A DNA stretch of 64,000 bases from Ch128b sp964527925 (GTDB taxonomy: Bacteria; Bacteroidota; Ignavibacteria; Ch128b): NCBI GenBank assembly GCA_964527925.1, contig CAZGQO010000009.1, positions 56,186 to 120,185 of the forward strand, given 5' to 3'. The position numbers and the translations under genes are program-made. Of this stretch, positions 1-8,483 are shown in pieces. Position 1 is the stretch's first letter. Each line of letters starts with the position of its first letter. Under the pieces are notes generated by a model. The model had not been told where the DNA came from and made no database searches. It worked only from the letters and a program-made list of their open reading frames with translations.

Positions 1-2
1 AT

Positions 3-470
3 ATTTCAGAAGAACTTCAAAAGAAAATTGAACCGAAATATGTAGGCTGGTTGAGCGTTAAAAATGCCTGGAATATTCTCGATTACAATTTAGATCTTGA
101 AGATACTGCCCACAGGTTTGAACCTGGTACATTAAATTTTGCTGGAATAGTTTCCTTGAATGCATCAATAAAATTTTTCAGTGAAATAGGGATAAACGAA
201 ATCGAGAAATCAATACTAAGCAATACCAACTTATTCATTCAGTTACTCGAAGAAGCTGGTTTTGAATTTCTTTTCAAACCAGAAAAAGATGCTGAGGTTT
301 CGGGAATTGTAACAATAAAAGTTGATGATCCTTTTCAGGTTTATAAAAAATTACTTGAGTCTGGAATTCACACTTCGGTCAGGGAAAGTTACTTAAGATT
401 TTCACCACATTTTTATAATACATCTGATGAAATTGAATTTGTTGTCAAAAAATTGAAAGAAGTGATTTGA
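3..470 (+). CDS. Class V aminotransferase, C-terminal part (5'-truncated by window edge)
   Basis: The frame is open from base 3, so the gene starts before the window; only about 155 residues of the PLP-dependent fold-type I small domain are present. The segment HRFEPGTLNFAG and the C-terminal RESYLRFSPHFYN match the substrate and PLP end of cysteine desulfurase / isopenicillin N epimerase-like class V enzymes, where the Arg in this region binds the substrate carboxylate. The PLP lysine lies upstream and is not visible, so the substrate cannot be named. The stop overlaps the earliest possible start of the next gene, suggesting co-transcription with the glutamine amidotransferase. Confidence 0.8.
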   Translation: MSEELQKKIEPKYVGWLSVKNAWNILDYNLDLEDTAHRFEPGTLNFAGIVSLNASIKFFSEIGINEIEKSILSNTNLFIQLLEEAGFEFLFKPEKDAEVSGIVTIKVDDPFQVYKKLLESGIHTSVRESYLRFSPHFYNTSDEIEFVVKKLKEVI

Positions 471-475
471 AATTT

Positions 476-1048
476 ATGTCAAACTTGATTCTTGTAATCG
501 ATAACTACGATTCGTTTACTTATAATCTTGTTCAAGAACTGGCTAAGTTAAATCAAAACTTTGTTGTTTACAAAAACGATGAAATTAATCTTGAACAAAT
601 AAAAGAAATTTCGCCATCCCGCATTTTGATTTCACCAGGACCTGGTCGACCAGAAAACTCCAATGTATCAATCGATGTGATAAAAAATTTCTATGATAAG
701 ATTCCAATTTTAGGAGTTTGTCTCGGTCATCAAGCAATTGGCTATGTCTTTGGTGCAAAGATTCTAAGGGCAAAAAAGATTATGCATGGTAAGGTTTCGA
801 AAATTAACCACGATGGAAAAACTATATTTGAAAACATTCCTCAAAATTTCATTGCGACAAGATATCATTCTCTTGTGATAGACGAAAAAACTCTTCCAGA
901 ATTTTTCGAAATATCTGCTCGAAGCGATGATGATGAAATAATGGCAATCAGACATAAGGATTTTCCGCTGGAAGGAGTTCAGTTTCATCCTGAATCAATT
1001 CTAACAGAATCTGGAAGCAAAATAATTGAGAATTGGTTAAGAGTCTGA
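476..1048 (+). CDS. pabA: Glutamine amidotransferase subunit of anthranilate / aminodeoxychorismate synthase
   Basis: This is a class I glutaminase of about 190 residues that releases ammonia for a chorismate-amination partner (TrpE or PabB). Visible motifs are DNYDSFTYNLVQ at the N-terminus, the oxyanion segment PGPGRPEN, the nucleophile elbow GVCLGHQ, MHGK, RYHSLVID and the catalytic His-Glu in GVQFHPESILTESG. It is full length. A TTG at 467 overlaps the stop of the upstream aminotransferase, but ATG 476 puts the N-terminus where family members begin. No trpE or pabB is in the window, so TrpG and PabA cannot be separated; both names are possible. The following transporter begins 6 bases downstream. 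Confidence 0.88.
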   Translation: MSNLILVIDNYDSFTYNLVQELAKLNQNFVVYKNDEINLEQIKEISPSRILISPGPGRPENSNVSIDVIKNFYDKIPILGVCLGHQAIGYVFGAKILRAKKIMHGKVSKINHDGKTIFENIPQNFIATRYHSLVIDEKTLPEFFEISARSDDDEIMAIRHKDFPLEGVQFHPESILTESGSKIIENWLRV

Positions 1049-1054
1049 TTAAAA

Positions 1055-2290
1055 ATGTTTGATATAAATTATAAACTATTCATTACGACTTCTATTACAC
1101 TAATAACTTTATTTGGTATTGCTGTCGGAAGTTTGCCAAAGCTCAGGATGAATCGTGCAACAATATCACTTGTTGGTGCAACTCTATTAATTTTCTTCGA
1201 TGCAATTGCGCTGGATGATGCTTATGCTTCGGTTGATTTAGATACGATTACTTTGCTTTTAGGAATGATGATTATAAATGTTAATCTGAGTATTTCTGGC
1301 TTCTTTCAATTTATTGCTTCAAAGATTATTCACTATGCAAAAACACCGTCGCAGCTTTTGATGTTAATAATATTTTCTTCAGGACTTCTTTCGGCAATCT
1401 TTCTCAACGATACAATTTGTATTATGCTTACTCCGCTTGTGATAGAAATTGTAACTTCACTCAGGAGAAATCCTGTTCCTTATCTTATTGCACTTGCAAC
1501 ATCAGCAAACATTGGTTCAGTTGCGACTATAATTGGAAATCCGCAGAATATGATCATTGGTATTCAATCAAAGATACCATTTATTGATTTCACAAAAGCT
1601 TTGATCATACCCGCGATTGTTTCTTTGCTGGTTTTATATTTTTTGTTGATGATTATTTACAGGAAAGAATTTATCAGAACAAGATTTGAACACACTCCTG
1701 ATTTTGCATTTAGAATTTATCGGCCTTTGTTTATTAAATGCATTTTTGCAGGATTATTTTTTATCATAATGATTGTTTTGAATATATCGTTGCCAGTTTC
1801 GGCGCTAACATCTGCTTCGATTCTGTTAGTTACGAGGAGATTGAAACCTCAAAGAGTTTTTGTCGAAATTGATTGGGCGTTGTTGGTTTTCTTTGCAAGT
1901 TTATTTGTAATTACTGGTTCAATAGAGAAAAATGAATTAAGTCAACGCTTGTTCTCGTTGATTGAACCGATGACGAAAGGTGAGAGTGGATTGTTTGCAA
2001 TTGCATCTGCCTTATTGAGTAATATAGTTTCAAATGTTCCAGCTGTGATGCTTTTTAAATCTTTTATCCCTCAATTTTTGAATCCAGAAAAAGCGTGGTT
2101 AATTCTTGCAATGTCAACAACTTTTGCTGGAAATCTCACGCTCTTAGGTTCAGTTGCAAATTTGATTGTTGCAGAATCAGCTCAAAGAAAAGGAGTAAAC
2201 ATTACTTTTGTGGAATATTTGAAAACAGGATTTTTAATAACAATAATTTCAATTGTGATTGGAACTCTGTATCTGGAATGGATTTATTAA
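1055..2290 (+). CDS. ArsB/NhaD/SLC13-superfamily anion or cation transporter
   Basis: A 411-residue polytopic inner-membrane protein of the ion transporter superfamily, with about ten or eleven hydrophobic segments in two halves. The first half carries ITLLLGMMIINVN and NDTICIMLTPLV followed by ANIGSVATIIGNPQN; the second half repeats this with SNIVSNVPAVMLF and TTFAGNLTLLGSVAN. These paired N-x-G-NPQN and SNVPA-type re-entrant motifs are diagnostic of SLC13/ArsB/NhaD proteins. Substrate is not evident: arsenite, dicarboxylate, sulfate and Na+/H+ exchange all occur in the superfamily. It follows the amidotransferase by 6 bases, probably as the last gene of that operon, and ends facing the nos cluster. 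Confidence 0.85.
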   Translation: MFDINYKLFITTSITLITLFGIAVGSLPKLRMNRATISLVGATLLIFFDAIALDDAYASVDLDTITLLLGMMIINVNLSISGFFQFIASKIIHYAKTPSQLLMLIIFSSGLLSAIFLNDTICIMLTPLVIEIVTSLRRNPVPYLIALATSANIGSVATIIGNPQNMIIGIQSKIPFIDFTKALIIPAIVSLLVLYFLLMIIYRKEFIRTRFEHTPDFAFRIYRPLFIKCIFAGLFFIIMIVLNISLPVSALTSASILLVTRRLKPQRVFVEIDWALLVFFASLFVITGSIEKNELSQRLFSLIEPMTKGESGLFAIASALLSNIVSNVPAVMLFKSFIPQFLNPEKAWLILAMSTTFAGNLTLLGSVANLIVAESAQRKGVNITFVEYLKTGFLITIISIVIGTLYLEWIY

Positions 2291-2336
2291 TTAATGATGT
2301 CTCTTTAATCTATTATAATTGGCAGTTTAAAGAAAT

Positions 2337-2381
2337 AAAGCTCGAACCTACTCAATTTCGAGTGATTCGAGCTTTGAGATT
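2337..2381. terminator. Hairpin between convergent genes (candidate bidirectional terminator)
   Basis: The arms AAAGCTCGAA (2337-2346) and TTCGAGCTTT (2366-2375) are a perfect 10-base inverted repeat with a 19-base loop; AGAAAT/ATTTCT extends it after a 3-base bulge. A second TTCGAG at 2357-2362 offers an alternative pairing. The site lies between the convergent anion transporter and the end of the nos cluster. There is only a moderate T tract on either side, so intrinsic termination is plausible rather than certain. Confidence 0.55.
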
Positions 2382-2390
2382 TCTAAAAGA

Positions 2391-3626
2391 CTAACCTTTT
2401 TTCTCTCTTCTTAGTTGATGAGCCAATTCTCTGATTTCTGTTAAATCACGAACCATTTCACTCCAGCCGTACCAGAAAGCGTAATCGGGATTTGCATGGA
2501 AAGTTCCTTGAAATGTTCTCATTCTATGTTCAAGAAACATTACGAACAATTTTTGTTCAATCACTGTTGGTGCATCATGAAATGTTAATAGGAGTGGAAA
2601 CGCATATGGATAATTTTTTGGTTTTTCAATAATTCCATCCTTGTATAAATCAGCAACTATTCTTATCGCTTCAGCCATTAATTTATCAGCAGCACGAATC
2701 ATCTTATCTCCTTTTTCAAGTTCTGCGTTTGCGAATTTTTCTGAATGGCAATCACCGCATACTTTAATCATTTTCTTTCTTTCACGGTCAAAATCTTCCT
2801 GAGTCAATCGAGCAACATCTGCAGCTTTCACAACTTCGAGTAGTTGGGTTGGTTTTCCTTCTGGATCCAGAACTCCAAGAGCTTGTAAGATTGTAATTTG
2901 ATCTTTTTTCCATTCCTCATTTTCAGGAAGCGGTAAACGAACAGCTAAGAATCCCCACGCTGTTCTAACTTCGTGATTTCCATCTTTCATATGACAATTC
3001 TGGCAGGTTGGTCCTGACGAAGTTTCAGGTAAAACTCCATTTTGCTTTAGCAAGTATCTCACACCATGTTTTGATGCAGAGTACATTTCCCACTGTGGAT
3101 GATCAAAGCCCATGTGACAGGTTTGACAGGCTTGAGGTTGTTGAGCTTCTTTTTTGAAGAAAGTATGTCTTGTATGGCATGCATCGCAGCTTGCAACTCC
3201 GTGTTGTTGACCCTGTGCTTTAAGTTGTTTTATTTCATCATCTGATTTCAAACCAATTTTATGACAGCCGCCACATCCTTTCATCCCTTCAGTTAGATAC
3301 ATTGGTTGGAAATGAATGGTCGGCATTGCCTTCATTGATGCCCAGGCAAAAGCATGTTTTCCTTTACTGAATTGTGTAACTTGAGTTTCATGACAGGGTT
3401 GGCATACTTCTGGACGAGGCATAGATACTTTATCAACATTTGAGGCATTGTTATGGTCTTTTCCATGGCAAAAATCGCATGTAACATCATTCTGAGAATG
3501 TTTCGATAGCTGCCAATCACTGACAATATTTGGTGTAACTGATTTATGACAGTTAACACAAAGATTGGCGAATAATTGGAGAGAAGAGAATAACAATATT
3601 AGAGCTGTAAAGAAAATGGATCGCAT
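2391..3626 (-). CDS. Octaheme c-type cytochrome, hydroxylamine oxidoreductase (HAO)-like family
   Basis: A 411-residue periplasmic protein with a Sec signal peptide (about residues 1-20) and eight CXXCH heme motifs at residues 23, 50, 75, 118, 147, 167, 208 and 290. The block CQTCHMGFDHPQWEMYSASKHG followed by GPTCQNCHM is typical of HAO-like octaheme proteins, as is the helical C-terminus. Family members oxidise hydroxylamine or hydrazine, or work in reverse as nitrite/NO reductases. Whether the cross-linking tyrosine of the catalytic P460 heme exists could not be decided; several Tyr lie in the C-terminal segment around FHANPDYAFWYGW. A strong GGGAGG site precedes the ATG. It sits 32 bases after nosY as the last gene of the nos cluster, suggesting a role in nitrogen-oxide electron flow. 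It is shorter than classical HAO (about 550 residues). Confidence 0.75.
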   Translation of the reverse strand: MRSIFFTALILLFSSLQLFANLCVNCHKSVTPNIVSDWQLSKHSQNDVTCDFCHGKDHNNASNVDKVSMPRPEVCQPCHETQVTQFSKGKHAFAWASMKAMPTIHFQPMYLTEGMKGCGGCHKIGLKSDDEIKQLKAQGQQHGVASCDACHTRHTFFKKEAQQPQACQTCHMGFDHPQWEMYSASKHGVRYLLKQNGVLPETSSGPTCQNCHMKDGNHEVRTAWGFLAVRLPLPENEEWKKDQITILQALGVLDPEGKPTQLLEVVKAADVARLTQEDFDRERKKMIKVCGDCHSEKFANAELEKGDKMIRAADKLMAEAIRIVADLYKDGIIEKPKNYPYAFPLLLTFHDAPTVIEQKLFVMFLEHRMRTFQGTFHANPDYAFWYGWSEMVRDLTEIRELAHQLRREKKG

Positions 3627-3658
3627 AATAGAACCTCCCGATTTTGTTAATGGTTGAA

Positions 3659-4447
3659 TTAGAAATCTTTCTTACGAAAATTTGTTAATCCAAGATAAAA
3701 TGGAACAGCAATCCACAATATCAACGAAACGGATGAAACAATACTTCCCCAATAACTTCCAAAAAATTTTTTGAATAGTGCACCTGTAAATCCCATTAAA
3801 GCAGAAATATCAAAGTTCAGAACAAATAAAGTTCTTGAAAGATTAATCGGGTTTAATACCATGATGAACAAAAGAATCTTTTCAATTGGATAATCCTCAA
3901 ATAAGTAAATCATTAAAAGTAATAAACCATCAAAAGCAAGAGCCATAATTAACCAAAAAAAAATCGAGGCACTTAGTCCCTTCACTTTATCTGTAATTTT
4001 GGTCGATATAAAAAATGAAATTGCAATTGATGAAAAAGTAATCGATGTAAGAATTAGAAAAAGTAGAAACATTATTCCTATTTCAAATTCAGAATTATTA
4101 AACAAAATAAAAGGTAGGGCAATTCCAGTCATTTGACTTAAAATTAACGGCAGTGAAGTTCCCAGGTATAATCCAATATACAAAGAAACTCTTGGTATTG
4201 GCTGACAGAGCATCATCTCAATGTATTCTTTTGAATTATAAAAATACATCGTTCCGAAAATCAGGCTAATCAATGGAACTAAGTAAATAATCAAATTAAA
4301 AAGACTGAGAATTGATTTTTGGAAATTGTCTTCAAACGCAAAAAGAACATAAGAAACAACGAAGAAGAAAGAAAAGAAGAACAAAACCCATTTGCTCCTC
4401 ATTACATTGCTGAATTCAAACTTCAATATTTTAGATATGTATAACAT
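3659..4447 (-). CDS. nosY: NosY-like ABC-2 type permease of the nos maturation system
   Basis: A 262-residue inner-membrane protein with six predicted membrane segments. The segment FGTMYFYNSKEYIEMMLCQPIPR is the conserved signature of NosY, the permease that pairs with the NosF ATPase and periplasmic NosD to deliver sulfur needed for the CuZ (4Cu-2S) centre of N2O reductase. Start ATG 4447 is preceded by AAGGATT. Unusually, it does not directly follow nosF: five other genes lie between them. Its only candidate ATPase partner in the window is the NosF at 7767-8483. The octaheme cytochrome follows 32 bases downstream. Confidence 0.85.
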   Translation of the reverse strand: MLYISKILKFEFSNVMRSKWVLFFFSFFFVVSYVLFAFEDNFQKSILSLFNLIIYLVPLISLIFGTMYFYNSKEYIEMMLCQPIPRVSLYIGLYLGTSLPLILSQMTGIALPFILFNNSEFEIGIMFLLFLILTSITFSSIAISFFISTKITDKVKGLSASIFFWLIMALAFDGLLLLMIYLFEDYPIEKILLFIMVLNPINLSRTLFVLNFDISALMGFTGALFKKFFGSYWGSIVSSVSLILWIAVPFYLGLTNFRKKDF

Positions 4448-4460
4448 AATCCTTCCAGAT

Positions 4461-4865
4461 TTATTTTAGAAACTTTTTGTCCAGACTTAATTCCCCATGT
4501 CCAAAAAGAAAGATTATTACAAGAAGAAATAATACTAAAACCGAAATTTCTAATGATTGTCCTGATGTTAAAAAGCCCTGTTTCAGATGAACTACAAACA
4601 CTGCACCGAACAGTATTGGAATTTGAACCAGTGAAGCTAAACGAGTTAAAAAACCAATACCAAGTAATAATCCACCAATCAAATGACTAATAGATATATA
4701 AGCATAGATCCAGAAATTTTGCTCTGAACCTGCTAAATCAGTTAAAGTATGAGGATTTGTTACAAATAAAAATCCTCTAACAAAAAGAGCGAAGCCAAGA
4801 AAGATTCTAATTAAAGCATAGGCATAATTGGATCTTTCTTCAAAGTAATTAAAGAATTTTTTCAT
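4461..4865 (-). CDS. DoxX-family small membrane protein
   Basis: A protein of about 134 residues with four hydrophobic segments typical of the DoxX/DoxD superfamily: the N-terminal ALIRIFLGFALFVRG, then IGGLLLGIGFLTRLASL and a hydrophobic C-terminal helix pair. ATG 4865 is chosen because GGAGGG lies 4 bases upstream; a longer frame starting at 4901 has no such site. DoxX proteins are associated with thiosulfate:quinone oxidoreduction or redox homeostasis, but most remain uncharacterised. Here it lies between a small heme-copper-like protein and nosY, so a membrane redox role in the nos pathway is an inference. Confidence 0.75.
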   Translation of the reverse strand: MKKFFNYFEERSNYAYALIRIFLGFALFVRGFLFVTNPHTLTDLAGSEQNFWIYAYISISHLIGGLLLGIGFLTRLASLVQIPILFGAVFVVHLKQGFLTSGQSLEISVLVLFLLVIIFLFGHGELSLDKKFLK

Positions 4866-4897
4866 ATACCCTCCATTAAAATTTTTCGCCTTTTGCT

Positions 4898-5332
4898 TCA
4901 CGAATATGGACTCCCCACTGGTCTAATCCTGCCCCACATTGAATAGAAAAATAAAATCATTGCAATAACTTGAAGAATAGATGAGATTGCGATGGAATAA
5001 TGAATCCACACGGCATAAACAAAATTTGCCATGACTTGAAAGATAAATCTTAATGATGTTCCAATTGTCATTATCCAGTAAGTTGCAAGAATCAAGTCGG
5101 GATTGTATTTCTTATCATCTTTTTCAGCTCTCGGGAAGAACCACAGTGCAACTCCCATTATCATCATCATCACGGAACCGACCAGAATTAAATGTGTGTG
5201 AGCCGAAATTAATTCCTGACCATAACTAATTTTAAAAACATATTTTGCTAATGACATATAGAATCCAGTTAAAATTACAATCACAAGGAAAATTACACTT
5301 GTTTTGATAAAATATCTGACAGTACTGAACAT
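4898..5332 (-). CDS. Small heme-copper oxidase subunit I-like (cbb3/NorB-like) membrane protein
   Basis: About 144 residues with four membrane helices. The second helix begins SAHTHLILVGSVMMMIMGVALWFFPR, a pattern shared with the short proteins annotated as cbb3 oxidase subunit I-like and with NnrS-type NO-response proteins; the HTH pair could be a heme or metal ligand site. ATG 5332 (after TTGGGGTTC) is preferred to a start at 5410, which would overlap the preceding MIP18 gene. With the true start the two genes are separated by one base, so they are translationally linked. It is too short to be a complete oxidase. A sensing, heme-binding or assembly role alongside the 421-residue relative upstream is inferred. 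Confidence 0.65.
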   Translation of the reverse strand: MFSTVRYFIKTSVIFLVIVILTGFYMSLAKYVFKISYGQELISAHTHLILVGSVMMMIMGVALWFFPRAEKDDKKYNPDLILATYWIMTIGTSLRFIFQVMANFVYAVWIHYSIAISSILQVIAMILFFYSMWGRIRPVGSPYS

Positions 5333-5333
5333 A

Positions 5334-5642
5334 TTAGAACCCCAATTGTTGTTTTGCTTCTTCGGACATTTTGTCTGGAGTCCATCTCGGTTCCCAGACA
5401 AGATTAACATTAATTTGTTTATTGGGAAAATTCATTGAAAGAATTCTTTTAACCCAATCACTGATGCTTGCGTGCATCGGGCAGCCTGGAGTTGTTAAAG
5501 TCATCGTAACAGTGATTTCATTTTCGAGTATCTGAATATCGTAAACGAGTCCAAGATCAACAATGTTTAGTCCAATTTCTGGATCGATAACAGTTCTTAG
5601 AGATTCGAGTACATCATCTTTTGTGATCTCACGAGTAATCAT
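5334..5642 (-). CDS. MIP18-family (DUF59) metal-sulfur cluster assembly protein
   Basis: A 102-residue cytoplasmic protein with the DUF59/MIP18 core: VIDPEIGLNIVDLGLVYDI followed by TTPGCPMHASISDWVKR, including the conserved Cys that can bind or transfer an Fe-S cluster. Relatives include SufT and PaaD, which mature Fe-S targets. The C-terminus carries VWEPRWTPDKMS, typical of PaaD/SufT-like forms. AGGAG lies just upstream of ATG 5642. It lies between the two heme-copper-like membrane proteins in the nos cluster, suggesting it helps mature a metalloprotein of the cluster; the target is unknown. Confidence 0.85.
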   Translation of the reverse strand: MITREITKDDVLESLRTVIDPEIGLNIVDLGLVYDIQILENEITVTMTLTTPGCPMHASISDWVKRILSMNFPNKQINVNLVWEPRWTPDKMSEEAKQQLGF

Positions 5643-5645
5643 ATT

Positions 5646-6911
5646 TCAACTCCTGTAAATCTTAAACATATTATAGGCAAAAATTAGTGATGATATAAAA
5701 AGCAAAAGGAAACCAAGGAAAATTACAAATTTTAAGTCTAAGAAAAATCCTATTGATGCATTAATAATTCCACCTAGCATAACAATAAGTTGGTAATTTG
5801 CTAACTTTTCATCAAACATATCTTTTAGCATTGGAACATTTTGAATTCCAACTTTGCTGCTGTATTTATGATACCAGACAAGAAATGGAACAATCTTATA
5901 CATCTGTCCAATGATTAACATGCCAAATGATCCAAATAGAGCAATCAAACCATAAATAAGAGTTAAATTTTTAGTTGATTCATATTCAAAAAATAGAAAT
6001 GAAAAATTAAGAATGGTGGTTAATCCCATTAAGATAAATGCAACGGCAGAAAATTTTAATCCAGAATCAAGTTTTTTCCTGATTCGATTTTTGAAGATGA
6101 GATAAATCTGAATAAAGTAAAGAATAAAACCTGCAAATATCATTGAACCAAAAATCAGATTGTACAAACCAACATCTTTATAGTGCATAATCCAGTTAAC
6201 TCCAAGAAGTCCGATATTGATTATCACAACAGTAATTTTTCCATAAATCATCTTGTAATTATGGGAAAGAGTAAACATTGGAATTAATTTAAAGCTTACG
6301 CCCATTATCACCATTCCAACCCAGCCAACAAACGCTGTAATTACATGAAGTTTCAAATATTGGAAGTGACTGATTTTAAAGAATGGTTTATCAAGATTCA
6401 TTGCTAAAAGTAATCCAGCAATTGCAGTTATTATCAACCAGAAGATTGATGCGGCAAAATAAGTTCCAGTGATGTTCCAGTTCTTCACCTTAAACATTGA
6501 GAAAATTATATTGATTGAAAAAAGTCCCATTGCTGCATTCAAGAGAATCGCTGGAAAAGTGAAACTATAATTTATGTTGAAGAACCAGAATTTAGTTGTA
6601 AGTAAAACAACACCAGTGAGATAAATCCAGAACTGAATTTCATCAAGTAACGAACTGAATAATTTTACTTCCAGAACAACAGGCACAAGTTGAAACATCG
6701 CACCAAAAATTATCATCGTTATGAAGCCAAGTGTAGTAATGTGAGTAATCGATAAAATTTTTGGCTGGAAATGATGTCCACTTATATCATGATAATTAAA
6801 CAGCAACAGGAAATTTAGTACAACGAAAGATGCAATAGATGAAATAAAGTATTTTGAGACAATTCTAAATGGCGGTGAGTATGCACTTGCAACAGAAATA
6901 TTGTTAATCAT
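5646..6911 (-). CDS. Polytopic heme-copper oxidase subunit I / NnrS-like membrane protein
   Basis: A 421-residue protein with about twelve hydrophobic helices. Three segments have the same pattern: ITHITTLGFITMIIFGAM, KLHVITAFVGWVGMVIMG and LIYGLIALFGSFGMLIIGQM, each followed by a loop with -LVP/-LIP/-IVP. This is the pattern of NnrS and of orphan cbb3 subunit I-like proteins, where His residues at helix ends coordinate heme. The six-His set of a catalytic NO reductase is not evident, so I call it a relative, not an oxidase. The start lies one base after the DUF2249 gene stop, so coupling is tight. NO binding or response is the most likely theme. Confidence 0.6.
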   Translation of the reverse strand: MINNISVASAYSPPFRIVSKYFISSIASFVVLNFLLLFNYHDISGHHFQPKILSITHITTLGFITMIIFGAMFQLVPVVLEVKLFSSLLDEIQFWIYLTGVVLLTTKFWFFNINYSFTFPAILLNAAMGLFSINIIFSMFKVKNWNITGTYFAASIFWLIITAIAGLLLAMNLDKPFFKISHFQYLKLHVITAFVGWVGMVIMGVSFKLIPMFTLSHNYKMIYGKITVVIINIGLLGVNWIMHYKDVGLYNLIFGSMIFAGFILYFIQIYLIFKNRIRKKLDSGLKFSAVAFILMGLTTILNFSFLFFEYESTKNLTLIYGLIALFGSFGMLIIGQMYKIVPFLVWYHKYSSKVGIQNVPMLKDMFDEKLANYQLIVMLGGIINASIGFFLDLKFVIFLGFLLLFISSLIFAYNMFKIYRS

Positions 6912-6912
6912 T

Positions 6913-7725
6913 TCAATTCCTTTTTTTCATTATCAAGACTTTGAAATAGTTATCGTTTATTTTATTTGTGATTGCTTCGAAACCTCGTTCTTCAAGTTTT
7001 GGATAGAGCATCATTGGTTCTCGATGATGATGAACAAGAAGAACAGTTTTTTCATCGACTTGATTTATGGTTTCGAGAATTTTCATCATCGGTTCAGGTG
7101 GTGGAAGTTCACGAACATCTATCTCAATAATCTTTTCAAAATTCAAATCATCAATTCTCTTTTCATCACTTAATTCTTCTGATTTGTTTATTTCATCTTC
7201 TTTTTTTCTGAAAAAGTACACATGAAATGCATCATCAACTTTTTCTGTCCAGTGATCAAAACCTTTTTTACCAAGAACCGTGTAAAGTGGAATGGGTTCA
7301 AAAGAATTTATCAAAAGCAAAATTTCATCTTTTTTCAGTTGATTGACTGTATTCATGATGTTTATAAATGGATCAAGTCCCTGATTAATAATAGGTCGGA
7401 CATCGAGCTTGACTATTTTATCTGACGAGATAGTAATTAAAAATTCTGGTTTACTCAAGATCTTGTTTTCCTCCTTCTGATTTAATTTTTCAAAAGGCTC
7501 TGGGATAAATTCCTGATTAATTTTTTTGTTCAATTCAAACAATAAGTTGTTAAGATCAACATTAGCAATTTTAGCTGCTTGTTCAATTGTAACTCTGCTT
7601 GCGAGTGCTTTTTGAAGGAGTTTATTTTGTAGCTTCTTAAAATGTGGACTAACACTAATGAATACATCAAGTGTCTCCGGATATTTGTTCAACACATCAA
7701 GTACTTTCATCTCTTTTGTAATCAT
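6913..7725 (-). CDS. DUF1858 plus tandem DUF2249 protein
   Basis: About 270 residues, cytoplasmic, no signal peptide. The N-terminus (about 1-70) is a DUF1858-type helical domain (VLDVLNKYPETLDVF), as found at the front of ScdA/hemerythrin-type proteins. Two DUF2249 domains follow (about 105-178 and 205-270), each starting LDVRP or IDVRELPPPEP and ending EPIPLY..GKKGF or REPMMLY..EERGF; the second carries a HHHREP stretch. ATG 7725 is preferred over an in-frame TTG at 7734. DUF2249 proteins often sit near NO, nitrite or hemerythrin genes, fitting this spot between nosF and the NnrS-like gene. Biochemical role is unknown. Confidence 0.75.
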   Translation of the reverse strand: MITKEMKVLDVLNKYPETLDVFISVSPHFKKLQNKLLQKALASRVTIEQAAKIANVDLNNLLFELNKKINQEFIPEPFEKLNQKEENKILSKPEFLITISSDKIVKLDVRPIINQGLDPFINIMNTVNQLKKDEILLLINSFEPIPLYTVLGKKGFDHWTEKVDDAFHVYFFRKKEDEINKSEELSDEKRIDDLNFEKIIEIDVRELPPPEPMMKILETINQVDEKTVLLVHHHREPMMLYPKLEERGFEAITNKINDNYFKVLIMKKRN

Positions 7726-7766
7726 AGCAATCAATCTTTTATCGTTAAAAACATTTTAATTAATTC

Positions 7767-8483
7767 TTAAATCCACAGAGATTTTTCTTCAAGAATTTTA
7801 GCAACAGCTTTTTCAAGATTCGTTTCTCCTTTTTCAAGAATCAAATTGACAATTGAACCCTGATAATAAATCTTACCATCGAGTAAGAAAATAATTTCAT
7901 CCGCTAATTCTTCAACTTCATTCATAATATGTGAAGTTAAAAGAATAGTCTTATTTTTCTTTTTCTCCGTTTTCAAGATTTCTTTTAAACGACTGCTGAT
8001 AACTGGATCCAAACCAGCTGTAGGCTCATCAAAAATCAAAATTTCTGTATCGAACATTAAAGCAAGCACAGCACTTAGTTTTTGTTTATTGCCTCCTGAT
8101 AATGTACGAATCGGTTTTGTTAGTTCACCACTTAAATCAAATAACTTTATAAATTTTTCCTCAACATTTTCATTACAATTTCTGAGATCTTTAATCATAC
8201 TCAGAACTTCCAATACACTTAAATTTTCAGGATAACTTGCAACCTGCGGCATATAGCCAATATTTTTTCGATATTCATAACCACCATTGTTTGGAATATC
8301 GTTGATGCTGACTTTACCATAATCTGGTTTGACAAGTCCAAGAATTATTTTAATGATAGTGGTTTTGCCTGATCCATTTGGACCAACAATGGCTGTTACT
8401 TTCCCTTTATGAAATTCAGTATCAATTCCTTTTAGAACTTCATGCTTCCCGTATTTCTTTATGATGTTAATCAGTTTAATCAT
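7767..8483 (-). CDS. nosF: NosF-like ABC transporter ATP-binding protein
   Basis: A 238-residue ABC ATPase. Walker A GPNGSGKTT is at residues 34-42, the Q-loop region is GYMPQVASYPENL, the signature is LSGGNKQK and Walker B is ILIFDEPTAGLDP, followed by the switch His in LLTSHIMNE. The sequence and the position directly after nosD identify it as NosF, which energises sulfur-species export with NosY for CuZ assembly. The start codon overlaps the end of nosD by 8 bases. The matching permease is five genes downstream rather than adjacent. Confidence 0.88.
   Translation of the reverse strand: MIKLINIIKKYGKHEVLKGIDTEFHKGKVTAIVGPNGSGKTTIIKIILGLVKPDYGKVSINDIPNNGGYEYRKNIGYMPQVASYPENLSVLEVLSMIKDLRNCNENVEEKFIKLFDLSGELTKPIRTLSGGNKQKLSAVLALMFDTEILIFDEPTAGLDPVISSRLKEILKTEKKKNKTILLTSHIMNEVEELADEIIFLLDGKIYYQGSIVNLILEKGETNLEKAVAKILEEKSLWI

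Noticed and set aside
2095..2394. Plus-strand frame running past the anion transporter
   Set aside because: Overlaps the transporter's C-terminus out of frame and shows no family pattern.
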